From Strigops habroptila (Eukaryota > Chordata > Aves > Psittaciformes > Psittacidae), in contig NC_044288.2 in the NCBI RefSeq assembly GCF_004027225.2, forward strand, positions 15,138,744-15,202,743: a DNA stretch of 64,000 bases. Direction: 5' to 3'. The notes under the pieces were generated by a model, which had not been told where the DNA came from, ran no database searches, and saw nothing but the letters and a program-made list of their open reading frames with translations. Positions 49,101-64,000 of the stretch are shown piece after piece; the stretch's first letter is position 1; each line of letters begins with the position of its first letter. The position numbers and the translations under genes are program-made.

Positions 49101-52100
49101 TCCATGAACTCCTCCCACAACAGAGCTAAGTGAATAAAACAAGAGCAAACCCCTCCCTATTTTTCAGGATGTTTAACCAGGAATTAGAGATTCATGACAG
49201 AAAACCCAACCAAACAAAAATGAACAAAAACCCCCAACAGCAAATAAATCACCAATTTTTAAGGCATACCAAAGTATAACATTTGAACTTGTTGAGGAGC
49301 AAGAAGCAGCTGAATTCTAGCAAAAGATTTTTCCACATCCTGAACTCATTGTGTCTGCCTCTTCATTCCCCTTTTTCCTATCTTGCCCTTTAATCTCTCA
49401 GTCCCAGTATTTCACCCCTGCTATCTGGGAGCACATCGCTTTTCTCCAAGGCAGGTCAAACACTGCTGTTATTGACCAGTCAGGTCAGACTTAGGAAAAA
49501 CACAGGCTCTCTCTGACCCTGCAAAATCAGGGTTCACCATATCAGCAAATTCAAGCCCTTTACATCTAACAATGTGTGGATTAAGACCACAGCTGGGTTA
49601 GTTCCCAGCACCGTATGTCCATTCTTCATTTATATACACATTTTCTTTCATTTAGTTGTTCAAATGCCATTAATCATTTTTCCATCAGAAATGCTCGGTC
49701 AACACAGTGGCTGATGTACATGAAGTTAACATTAGGATTTCTGACAGTTCAGGCCTCAGCCCTATGATACAACTATGATACAAAGCAGTGTATAAATGGA
49801 GCAGATAACCGCTGGGATAGGACGCAGGGAGCCTTCACCACGACCATACAGCAACACAAACTATGGCACCACATGCCTGCACAGAGCAACCAACTGCTTT
49901 TTCCTCTTTTCACCCTTCATAGCTATAACCCTCACTTGACCTAGAAAACAAGGTTTGGAAAAACTCATTGCCTTACCTTAGTGCCCATAGCTGAGACTCC
50001 ACAGCGAGGCACTGCGATACGGGGTGAAGCACAGGCTTCTTGCAGGCAGGATGCAGCTAGCAGCATCCCAGAGAGCAGTCTTTGGGTGGGGGGCACCCAG
50101 CACAGAGCAGTCGCGGCCATCCTTCATCCCTCTGCTCCAAGATGATGCACAGGGAACAGGCAAGTGGAACATGCAAGACAAGACATGACCAGTCCATGGG
50201 AGCTCAGCTGGGGTGTTTGTTGATGAACTGAGCGGCCGATGCATCCCAATGAATTGGTGAGGATGGCCACAGCTCCCAGGGCTGAAGGGCAGCCCCAAGC
50301 CCTTCAAGGCAGGCTGCATCCCAGGCCAATAACTTTCAGGGCAATAGGTGTCCACTGCCACCCAGGATTAAACCACTGCTTTTATTGTATTTGTGTTGTC
50401 CAGCCCTAAGTACCGGCTTCTGCTAATCCCTTGATTCAATGTAATTTCCCTATAGGACAGAATCTCTGCATATTCTGTCCTTCCAGGAAGCTTTCTTTGT
50501 CACACTCTTCCTCTTGCAATTCGTACTTCTCCAAAGCTATGTTTCTCCTCTCTTGCTCTGAAGAACATGTTTGTTAACTCCTCCATACCTGTGTGCTTTG
50601 CTTCCCCAGGAGACGGAGGCCATGGCTACCTAAAGGACTGGCTCTGGTGGGCTGGCTTGCTAACAAGTAAGTAGAAGCTGCTTCCCTGGGTTTTCAGCTT
50701 TTCCAGGGTCTGTCCCTGTGAATCAGGCGTAGAATGAGTCCAGCATCTAGTGGTTTAAAGCCTTTTTTCTGGTAAGATCCCCCATCCTCAGCAGAGGCAC
50801 CTCAAGGAAAGCAGTGAGCTACACAGAATCTCCCATCTTCCTGCAGGGCTGGTAGGACTTGATAGCTCAGTTTTACCAGATTAAATGCATGAAAGGCCAG
50901 GTTTTAATAAGGCAGTTGGATGGTCTGCCTGCATACCAGGCACAGGGCAAACAGCCTCCCATGCATGCCTGGGGCTTCTGGGAAAGGTTACTGCTGCAGT
51001 ACAAGGGTGATAAGGTGGTGTTGGTAGCAGTTCCTTTCTTGAGCAAAGCTTGCTTTCCCTTAGAGCCAGCCTTAAAACCTTTTTTTATGATGCTGTACAT
51101 TACAGAATCTTCTCAAATGGAATCATAGCTGTGCAGAGAACAGCAGGTTTTATGAGAGCTTTTCAGAGCAGTCTTTTTTGGCTCTCACTGCTGCAGCAGC
51201 TCCAGGTACCCCCCAGCTTGCTCTGCCCTTGTAGCTCCTGCTGCACAACCACTGTAACACAACCCATAAGCAAGCACACAATACTCACTGGTCAGAGAAC
51301 AAGGACAGCTCAGCCAAAGAGCACCATCACAGCTTGATGGAGAGACATTTTATAGGTGAGGAGCTGCTTCCCAGCACTGCAGCTCCCACAACTGCCCACC
51401 CCTCATTAACCACCCAGACATGCTGCAGCTGCCTGTGTTAATGAGCTCATATGGATCAGCTGTGACAAGGCCAAGCCCTGGCACCCCCAGCCCAGCTCTG
51501 TGTGGTGCCAGGCTCCAGGGATGCCTCTCTGCTTGTATTAATCTGTAATAGATTTGCACCCATTATCTGGCCCTGTTTAGTAGTAGCATGGAACTCTGCA
51601 TAAAAAACACCACTCTCTAACTGCTGTCTTGCAAGCCCACAAGAGAAAACACAAAAAGTATGCTGTAACTCACTGCTATTTATTTTTCTTATGTTTGTTT
51701 AGTGGGTGGAGGGGAAGCTGCCAACTTTGCTGCCTATGCCTTCGCTCCTGCAACGATTGTTACGCCTCTGGGGGCTCTGAGCGTTCTCATAAGGTGATTT
51801 ATGTGTCTATAGTTTGCAGTTTGCCTTTTTGTTTGCTTGTTTGTCTTGGAAGATAGAAAGACTTGAAGTGATGGGAATATGATTTATTCTGCCTAAAGGA
51901 AAAAGTGTCCTGTGATTTCTAGTTGTTGTCCTTTTGGGGGATCATTTGGAAACTGATGTATTAAGTAGCATGCCTTTTGGGACATAAATTATTGCAAATG
52001 TCAGTGTTATTTTCTTCTTTATTACAGTTCTTTAGCCAATTCAAGGTTTTATTTGTTTGCTTTGTTTTGTTCTCATAGTGAACAGTACCAAAATCTAAAA

Positions 52101-53708
52101 GGGTCAAAAATGTCAGGCTTGTTTTTAAACTCTGTCATTTGCCTTTTATTTCCTAGGCTTTTAGGGGCTCTGATGTTGTGCATTTATATTTCTGTCTGTT
52201 GTTAAAAGGGCTGAAACCCTATTTTGTTTGTTTTTAAGAAGGCGATTCATATCAAAATACATGATTCCAGGTATGGAAGACTTTGTAGAAAGTGTTATAA
52301 TGAAATGCATGAGCAAACTGAGAGTTAGGACTGCTCTGGTGTCTTTTGCCCCAAATTTTTATGAACAACACCTAGATATTTCTGCAGATATATCTGTAGC
52401 CCCAGTACCTTTAGAGTTTCTCTGGGGCTTAATAGTTCTGATGATGTAGTTACAATTAATGTAACTCTTTTGTTGTTAGGTTGGGGTTTTTTTTCTCTGT
52501 TTTTCTCAGAAGTTATTTCCTTGGGCTCTAAAGGCTTAATAATAGCCAACAGCTGAGGTCTGAATCTGTAGACCTTGAAAATATTTCTGAGGATGTGCTA
52601 ACACATTCAGCATTTTCCTCACCTTGCTGATACATGAGCTGTGATTTGGAGATCACACCTGTATTTCTACAGGTTCAGCTGTCAGTAGATGCAATGTGAT
52701 CGTGTATTAACTCCCTGGAATCCAACAAATTTACTCCAAATTTGTGTTCTTATATCACACAAAGATATTCTTTACCATATTTAAGCTGCTGTTCCTTCTA
52801 TAAAGGACTTTAAAGCACCAGCTGGCATTCTTCTGTTCTATGCAGTGCCATCCTGTCTTCATATTTGCTTGGAGAACGGCTCAACCTGTTGGGAAAGCTG
52901 GGCTGCATGCTGAGCCTTGTGGGCAGCACCGTGATGGTGATACATGCCCCAGAGGATGAGGAGGTCACCACTCTGGATGAAATGTCCTCTAAGCTGAAAG
53001 AACCAGGTATATGGAGGTTGTGTTTTCTCTCTTGAGGCTGGGCAGCACGTACTGCTCCCCATGCCCACCGCTCAGTTTTGAGTCACTTCTCTCCCTCTTC
53101 CAGGTTTCCTTGCTTATGCTGCGATCCTCTTGGCTGTCTGTTTCCTCCTGATCTTCTACTTCGCACCCCGCTATGGCCAGAGCAACATCCTCATCTACCT
53201 CACCATCTGCTCTGTTATTGGTGCCTTCTCCGTGTCCTCAGTCAAGGGCCTGGGTATTGCCATCAAGGGCTTCTTTGCTGGCCAGCCTGTGCTGCAGCAC
53301 CCATTGACATGGATCCTAGTCGTCACACTGGTGGCATCCATCACTACACAAATTAACTACCTCAATAAGTCTCTAGACATTTTCAACACATCTTTGGTGT
53401 TTCCCATCTACTATGTGCTGTTCACCACCATCGTCATCACAACTTCTGTCATCCTCTTTAAGGAGTGGGTCACCATGACTGTAGTTGACATCATTGGAAC
53501 AGTTTGTGGCTTCCTCACCATCATTTTGGGAGTGTTTTTACTCCATGCCTTCAAAGACATGGATGTCAGTTTAGGGAATCTACCACAGGTCCTCCAGAGT
53601 GGACAGCAAGCACCAGTCACCCGAGATGACAAGAACATCCTAATAGAGGTGGACAACTCCAGCATCGCCCCAGAGGATAAACCCAAAGTATTCATGATCT
53701 ACACCTAG
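46109..53708 (+). CDS. NIPAL4: NIPAL4 (ichthyin), NIPA-like magnesium transporter family protein
   Basis: This is a multi-pass membrane protein of the NIPA family (Mg2+ transport proposed for the family), needed in mammals for epidermal lipid-barrier formation. Human mutations in it cause congenital ichthyosis. Six exons join in phase to 1,191 nt (396 residues; the human form with the matching start has about 404). The N-terminus [16 protein letters not shown] parallels human MELRVSNTSCENGSLL, which decides the start. The core has [19 protein letters not shown] (first helix), a helix with [20 protein letters not shown], then [38 protein letters not shown] and [13 protein letters not shown], ending with the conserved KPKVFMIYT tail. 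Possible N-glycosylation sites N7, N39 and N43 lie in the N-terminal segment. The alanine mutated in human ichthyosis (A176D, from memory) is unaltered as A107 in LWWAGLLT. The gene is convergent with ADAM19. Confidence 0.95.
46146..47731 (+). other. NIPAL4: NIPAL4 intron 1
   Basis: This is a 1.6-kb intron. A TATA-like CTATATAG occurs at 46271-46278, but nothing else supports a second promoter. No repeat or gene was recognised. Confidence 0.65.
47732..47971 (+). CDS. NIPAL4: NIPAL4 exon 2, residues 13-93
   Basis: The exon starts after GATCTCACAG with [19 protein letters not shown], continues through [19 protein letters not shown] (start of the first membrane helix) and [13 protein letters not shown], and ends with one base before gtaagg. 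Confidence 0.94.
47972..50609 (+). other. NIPAL4: NIPAL4 intron 2
   Basis: This 2.6-kb intron has a 29-bp run of strictly alternating purine and pyrimidine at 48619-48647. No gene or mobile element was recognised. Confidence 0.65.
48619..48647. repeat. Alternating purine-pyrimidine tract
   Basis: ATATGTGTGTATATGTGCAC followed by GTATATATG is perfectly alternating over 29 bases, a composition that favours left-handed or easily melted DNA. A similar 25-bp tract lies at 59386-59410. Confidence 0.75.
50610..50666 (+). CDS. NIPAL4: NIPAL4 exon 3, residues 93-112
   Basis: This short 57-nt exon encodes [19 protein letters not shown] plus one base. Acceptor is GCTTCCCCAG and donor gtaagt. It matches human DGGFGYLKDAMWWAGFLT. 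Confidence 0.94.
51703..51793 (+). CDS. NIPAL4: NIPAL4 exon 4, residues 112-142
   Basis: The exon encodes [20 protein letters not shown] then [10 protein letters not shown], the most conserved NIPA-family segment. It ends with AG of a serine codon before gtgatt. Confidence 0.95.
51794..52845 (+). other. NIPAL4: NIPAL4 intron 4
   Basis: This is a 1.05-kb T-rich intron ending TGTTCTATGCAG. I see nothing else in it. Confidence 0.65.
52846..53006 (+). CDS. NIPAL4: NIPAL4 exon 5, residues 142-196
   Basis: The exon encodes [20 protein letters not shown], then [20 protein letters not shown] and EMSSKLKEP plus one base, with donor gtatat. It matches human [20 protein letters not shown]. Confidence 0.95.
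53104..53708 (+). CDS. NIPAL4: NIPAL4 terminal coding exon 6, residues 196-396 and stop
   Basis: The exon starts after CTTCCAG with [20 protein letters not shown] and carries the remaining membrane helices ([80 protein letters not shown]). The hydrophilic tail ends [10 protein letters not shown] and TAG. Confidence 0.96.
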
Positions 53709-54143
53709 CATGTTATATGCGAGGGTCTGGAGGTTGGGTGAATGGGTTGATGTCAATATTCTGGATGCTAGTGAGCAATTTAAAAAAGGAAAAGCAGAAA
53801 AGAAAACCAACAGTGTCTTATCCAAAGCTTGGTAAAGTCAAGCCAAGTCTTTCTCTGGGCTTTTGGATTGGATCTTTGTTATGGTGTGGCAGCAAGGGGT
53901 GGGTTTAATCCTTACTGGGCTTTAATACATGCAGCCACTGGAAATGAAAATCCTCTTGAAATACGCTACTCCTGGGAGAAAGCTTCGCTCTGAGGAGAGG
54001 AGCTTTGCATCTCTTATCCTTGGCAGGGAATTCCAACATTTACTCCTGTACTCCTTCCCCGGGTGGCCATTGATGTGTTTATTTCCAGGCCCTGATTGAA
54101 TCATTGATTAGTGGTTTTTTTCTTGTTTTTCCCCTCTTTCTAG

Positions 54144-54188
54144 GCACTTGCATGAACTCCAAAATACACACCAGTATCTCTGACAAAG
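54144..54188 (+). other. Exon-like segment with strong splice sites, unassigned
   Basis: A long pyrimidine tract (TTTTTTTCTTGTTTTTCCCC then TCTTTCTAG) is followed by 45 bases and then AAAG|gtaaga. The length is a multiple of three and one of its three frames is open. No protein likeness is recognised. It could be an exon of a non-coding RNA or of an alternative NIPAL4 transcript, or chance. Confidence 0.3.
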
Positions 54189-55327
54189 GTAAGAGACAAG
54201 GACTGAGTGGTGCACACATTCTGTTCAAACTCTGTTCATCCTTCTTTAATTACTTGCTCTGCAAATATGGGACAAGAATATTGGTGAATATGGGCAAAAT
54301 GTGGTGAATTCTGGAATAGGTGTTCACTCAGGCTCAGTGGCAGGACCCATGAAATAATTTTCTAGGGCCATGGCAAAGAAATCTTTCTCAGCTTTTGTTT
54401 TTTGTGAGGTGCAGGAGTTTCCCTGCAGCACAGTGTTACTTAGCTTTATGTGGGCTTTTATTTGGTTGCCCAGGCCATGTTGATGTGGCTGGTGAAGCCC
54501 CTGGGCCTAATCTGGACCTCACTTGAGCAAGGGGCAGCCCCTGCTCAGGCTGGGGAGCTCTGGAAAGGTAAACTCCATGTTAGGAGGAACACTGCCACTG
54601 TCTTCAAGATTTTGTGTCCTGTGAAAATCTTTTCAGCCTGAAAGACCAAATGTCTGTAAATTTTAAGTACTTTTTTCCTTAGGAAATGTCTTGACCTTGA
54701 AGAGCATCCCAACTCTTTGAGTCCCGTGACATTTCCTGCTATCATTTAAACACAAAAGCTTTATTGCTTTTGTTGTTTAGAGGGAGGTATGAGCTGTGTG
54801 ATAAAAGCCAAACAGGCACAACTGGGTGATGCTTTGTGGAGCTGTAGGGATGCAGTTTATCCCAGAGTGGTCCTGATCATGCCTCTCTGTCTTTCTCAAT
54901 ACAGTAGGGATGTTACCTGGACTCTTGGACATGGCACACCTTCCAAACCTGCTTGGATTTCTGTCAGTGGTGACAATGAAGAGATGGGAGAAATATCATT
55001 TTGAGCTGGAAGGTGAAAAAGGAAGGTATTGCTGCAGTTAAAAGTTTTTCCCGTCCTGCTGCACAGGGAGGCCGGAGCCCATTTGCTCACAGCAAATCCC
55101 AAACAGGAAGCAGCAAAGCCGGAGCCAGCTGTGCCAGACTGGCTCAATCCAGAGGCAGCTCTGGCTGGTTTAGCCCTGGACCACTGATGCTGTCTGAAAT
55201 GCTGACCTGATTATACCTGGGCCTGAGCATCACTGGGTGAATGCAGCATGGGGCTGAGGGGGTGGGAATATGCAATCTCTTGTTGTAATAACATTTCAAT
55301 ACTATTTTTTTGGAATGTGGAAAACGA

Positions 55328-55333
55328 AATAAA
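55328..55333 (+). terminator. NIPAL4: Probable NIPAL4 poly(A) signal
   Basis: GAAATAAAGG is followed by T-rich CTTTTTCTAG. It is the first AATAAA after the NIPAL4 stop codon. Confidence 0.5.
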
Positions 55334-55364
55334 GGCTTTTTCTAGAAAAACCCCACCGTTGCAG

Positions 55365-55592
55365 GTGGATCTGAAAGTTTTTCATGATTTGTCTGATCTT
55401 ATTGGTGAGGCCCTAAAGGATAAACAGGCTGAAGGACAGCTGCGTGCAGCAGAAACAGCATCTGGGCAGAGAATAAACCAGCAGCGCCCTCCTTTGGTAG
55501 TAGAAAATAATCCAAGTAACTCGCTCGAGCTTCTTTTTGACATTCTAATTGGTATAATGACTAATGCATCTAACCTTAGAAAAAGACTGTAA
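55365..55592 (+). CDS. Unassigned coding-like terminal exon (75 codons)
   Basis: I do not recognise this protein. After ACCCCACCGTTGCAG an open frame of 75 codons begins VDLKVFHDLSDLIGEALKDK and ends TNASNLRKRL before TAA. It contains no Cys or Trp, has a charged helical look at the start and a hydrophobic stretch (LELLFDILIGIM) near the end. It has several CpGs in an otherwise CpG-poor area, while the same frame upstream of the AG looks non-coding. It lies just past the presumed NIPAL4 poly(A) signal and before the ADAM19 one. It may be the last exon of an unannotated gene, a retrocopy fragment or an open frame by chance. I could not find a phase-compatible upstream exon. Confidence 0.35.
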   Translation: MDLKVFHDLSDLIGEALKDKQAEGQLRAAETASGQRINQQRPPLVVENNPSNSLELLFDILIGIMTNASNLRKRL

Positions 55593-55762
55593 ACGGGACT
55601 CCTCTTTCCTCACTGCCTAGAGCTGCATTTCATAAAAGTCATTCCTCCATTATCTTGCCATCTGTGGACAAATGCCACATGTAAAATGAAGGTTTGAACC
55701 GAGGTAACCAAATGGCACACAGCGATTAATGACACACACACTTGTTAATGACAACTGACAAA

Positions 55763-55768
55763 TTTATT
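55763..55768 (-). terminator. ADAM19: Probable ADAM19 poly(A) signal
   Basis: AATAAA on the minus strand (TTTATT on plus), about 2.4 kb past the presumed ADAM19 stop. Nearest downstream plus-strand frame ends at 55592, so the two transcripts are tail to tail. Confidence 0.5.
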
Positions 55769-58142
55769 AAAACCAGGCAAAAGGCACAATGAATTGCATT
55801 CTTCAAGTATTTGCATAGAGAACATTATTGTAAACCATTAATATATGGACACAGGAGAAAGTGAGATGTATTTTCGTATATATATTCCCAAGTAACATTT
55901 TCTTTCAAAAAGAATCAGGTTTCACCATCTTTACTCCTCCCACAGTTCCCTGTTCTCATTCACTCAACTTCCACATATATGAAAACTTAAAAGGATTTAC
56001 TTAAAACTATCTTTTGGAGACTTTGTGATATTCCAGTAATAAAGTTTTCCATTAGCGTTTGGGCACATGCAGATGTTCTCTGAGCTTTAGGCATTTTTAA
56101 AAGCTTGATCACATAAAATACAGTGAAAATAGTTTTAGTAGACTTTTTTTGGCGGCCATTTGATAAAGATCACTGATGGCAGCAGAATGCTACTGCTGTC
56201 TTCAGTGAGGGCTCAGATACAAGATCAAGTTCTTGTGGTTGAAGCTGTACTACTACAGTGTATGTACAGTATGTGCCCAGCCTACTGCTCCACCTGTGAG
56301 CAGTAAAACATACCATTATGTAGCAACATTAGCTGCACCCCAAGAAACAGCAAATTTGGGGGTTATTTGATTATAGGTTGTTTATAATATATTCCAACTA
56401 CAGAAAAAGACATAAAAAGATTAGAAAGCTGATGTCTTTTCACTTGCCATCCCTTATTTCAGAGAGAAGTATTATAGGTTGGTTTGTTTTCCAGGCATAT
56501 AGAAGGTAACAAAATGGTCAAGACAAGGAATAATCAATGAGAAATTCAAGACATGCCCTGTGTACTGTTTCCTTGTGGAGAAAGAGGTAGTAAAGTTGCA
56601 AAAACTAGTATGGTTTGAGTCATTTAACTGCTACATATAACTGCGCATTTAATGAGTGCTTGGGGCTTATCTGTTTTGTTATATTTTGGGGGGGTTTTTC
56701 CAATCAGTGGAGCTTTGGGAAAGAACCATCAGACAAGACTTTTCTTTATGCAAATAATACAGTTTCTCACATGTGCAGCAGCAATGGCTGAGGATTTGTC
56801 CATAATAAATCAGACACAACAGAACTGTTGTAACCGTAGCTCCAGCATTCCCTATGTTCTCCAAGGAAATTGTTTCAAGGGAAAAAAAAAAGGGAAAAAA
56901 TCTGGCATAACAAAAGGCCTTAATTTAAAATCCTGGGGAAAAAAAACAATGTAAAAAAGCCCGAACTATTGGAAGGAAAAAAAAAAAGAAGAAAGTCATA
57001 AGGGAGGGTCCTCAGGGTCAGAACCATCAGCTGCTTAAAGTGCACACAGACAGCTCTCTCCATCCACATACTGGAGAAAAAACCTGGAGTAAATGAGCTG
57101 CCTTACAAAAGCACCATGTGTTGCAATAGTATTTCTGCTGTTTTACCACCTGGGCAATTTGAAGGTAAGTTTCTCACCAGTATGAGGAGCAGACAGCCCA
57201 TGCTGAACTACTGCTCAGCACAGACTGAAGCCTGAGGAGGCACGTGCAAAAATGTCACTGATCCACGGTACCGCATGTTGGAGAGAAGGTTTCAGCACTG
57301 GCTTTTGCTGAGCTTCCTTCTGGCTATTCACCCTTGTCAGAGAATTTCCCTGTCGTACCTTGACTGTGTCCCAATGCCACAGATGAGAGCACACTGGCTG
57401 CACTGGGGATGCTTTCCTGTCTTACAGCACCAAGGCAAGGCAAGGCAAGCGAGTGCTGGAGGACAGGCAGGTTGCAGCGCTGTTGGTGAAGATGGTTATA
57501 TTGGGAAAATAATCCACTCTATTAAAGCTAATCAAAATCCACAGTGACCCACAAATTACTTTAACCAGGAATATTTTCATGGTATGCTCCCTGTTGTGGC
57601 CTCATTTGCCACCCACTGTAAACTGAGAATAAGCCAAAGTAAGTTTTCAACAGCTGCCTTCTGCTCTCCCAAGAGGCAGTGGTTTCTGTATAGCACCAAC
57701 CTATGCTCCTGCAGCTGCGTGGATGGGCTGAGGAAATCAACAGGGCTGGGTCTTACATGAAAGTCCATCAAAGCCAGCACCTGCACTCACAAACTTGTCC
57801 TCCCTGGTGACACTTGAATAACTGATTAGAAACACGTGAAATTCCCATCACCCCATCCTGGCATTGGATATTGCACAGTAATATTTAAATACCGTATAAA
57901 CAAGTCATTCCTACACGGAAAAGGCTATCAGCAGAGAGGGTTGAGTTCAGCTTGGCATGTACCAGTGCAGTTCCTGGGGATACTCCTTGCCAAGCCTGAC
58001 TGCAGATTGTTGAGTCACACAGGAAACAGGGGAGGCTGGAGGAGAGGAACCAAGACACTGCCTGCGGCTGTGAATGGGTTTTTGGGTGATCAAGGCCATC
58101 CAGTCCCCTGTGAAGGTAAGAGCTAGCCAGGAACAGACTGCT
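55769..58142 (-). other. ADAM19: ADAM19 3' UTR (probable extent)
   Basis: Non-coding sequence lies between the tentative stop and the poly(A) signal. It is A-rich on the plus strand near 56878-56990 (T-rich in the mRNA sense), and a CAAGG microsatellite lies near 57431-57450. No other gene was recognised. Confidence 0.45.
57431..57450 (+). repeat. CAAGG/CAAGG-type microsatellite
   Basis: Four near-perfect tandem CAAGG units (CAAGGCAAGGCAAGGCAAG) lie in the presumed ADAM19 3' UTR. Confidence 0.8.
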
Positions 58143-63600
<5,458 letters not shown>

Positions 63601-64000
63601 CTGATTTCAAAGGAAAGGCTAAAGTGATTATTTCTGGCTTGCTGAACATTTTGTAGGCATCAGCTCCACATGTGAATTAAAGCAGCACTGTTGAGTCATT
63701 GCTCAATGGCAAAAGACCAAGCACTTCCCAAGAGCTAGCCCAAGCAACAGTGCCGGGTACTGATGGCACTATTTCAGTGTGACCATGGGTAAGCCAGCCG
63801 CAACAAAATCACAAATATGACTAAGAAGTTTCTGTCTCACTTTAAAAGCTACATTTAGCTTATAGATTTGTAAATCCCTCTTCTGCTACTTTGAAAAAAT
63901 ATCATCTAGATACTTTAAAATGCAAAAAGCAGGGAAAATCTTAAAGCTTCAGTATGAAGAGCTCATAAGAGCTCTAAGTCCAACAGGGATACTACTTGTT
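63601..64000 (-). other. ADAM19: ADAM19 intron reaching the window edge
   Basis: No upstream ADAM19 exon is visible in these 400 bases. Nothing else was recognised. Confidence 0.7.

Larger units (their letters stand above)
53709..55350 (+). other. NIPAL4: NIPAL4 3' UTR (probable extent)
   Basis: Non-coding sequence follows the stop, with the first clear AATAAA at 55328-55333. It contains an exon-like 45-bp segment at 54144-54188 with good splice sites on both sides, which is reported separately. Confidence 0.5.

Overview
This window looks like bird nuclear DNA. Four vertebrate genes are split into exons with GT-AG junctions. Two CR1 LINE fragments carry the typical avian CR1 3' end (tandem ATTCTATG units). 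The gene order CYFIP2 - (FNDC9 nested in antisense) - NIPAL4 - ADAM19 is the order I recall from human 5q33. The species cannot be decided from the sequence alone. No bacterial gene, CRISPR array, tRNA or rRNA was seen.

Positions 1-40400 (+) hold the 3' three quarters of CYFIP2. Twenty-two consecutive coding exons (2384-36447) join in phase without a break and encode 953 residues, equivalent to residues 301-1253 of the 1253-residue protein. A long 3' UTR follows, with the last good AATAAA at 40382. The first 300 residues, including the N-terminal Rac1 site, lie upstream of the window. The 9.9-kb intron 14549-24490 contains the complete antisense coding exon of FNDC9 (15395-16048, -) and a sense CR1 LINE (about 22390-24177) with an unbroken reverse-transcriptase frame.

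Positions 40411-45424 are intergenic with no supportable gene. A reversed CR1 3' fragment (45425-45661) lies just upstream of a CpG-rich promoter that starts NIPAL4 (+). NIPAL4 is complete: 6 coding exons, 46109-53708, 396 residues. ADAM19 (-) enters from the right edge with its C-terminal coding exons (63600-58143): cysteine-rich, EGF-like, transmembrane and proline-rich cytoplasmic parts. Its probable poly(A) signal is at 55763-55768. NIPAL4 and ADAM19 are therefore convergent, and the short gap between their poly(A) signals contains an unassigned, coding-looking stretch (55365-55592).

CYFIP2 is a subunit of the WAVE actin-regulatory complex, FNDC9 a small membrane fibronectin-III protein, NIPAL4 a skin magnesium-transporter-like membrane protein, and ADAM19 a membrane metalloprotease. 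They are neighbours by ancient synteny, not a pathway or operon. The points most worth a second look are the conserved K320 RNA-editing codon (2441-2443), a tandemly duplicated splice donor in CYFIP2 whose second copy is disabled (6479-6520), an 87-bp near-identical duplication in two ADAM19 introns, the orphan exon-like frame at 55365-55592, and a two-codon uORF ahead of NIPAL4.
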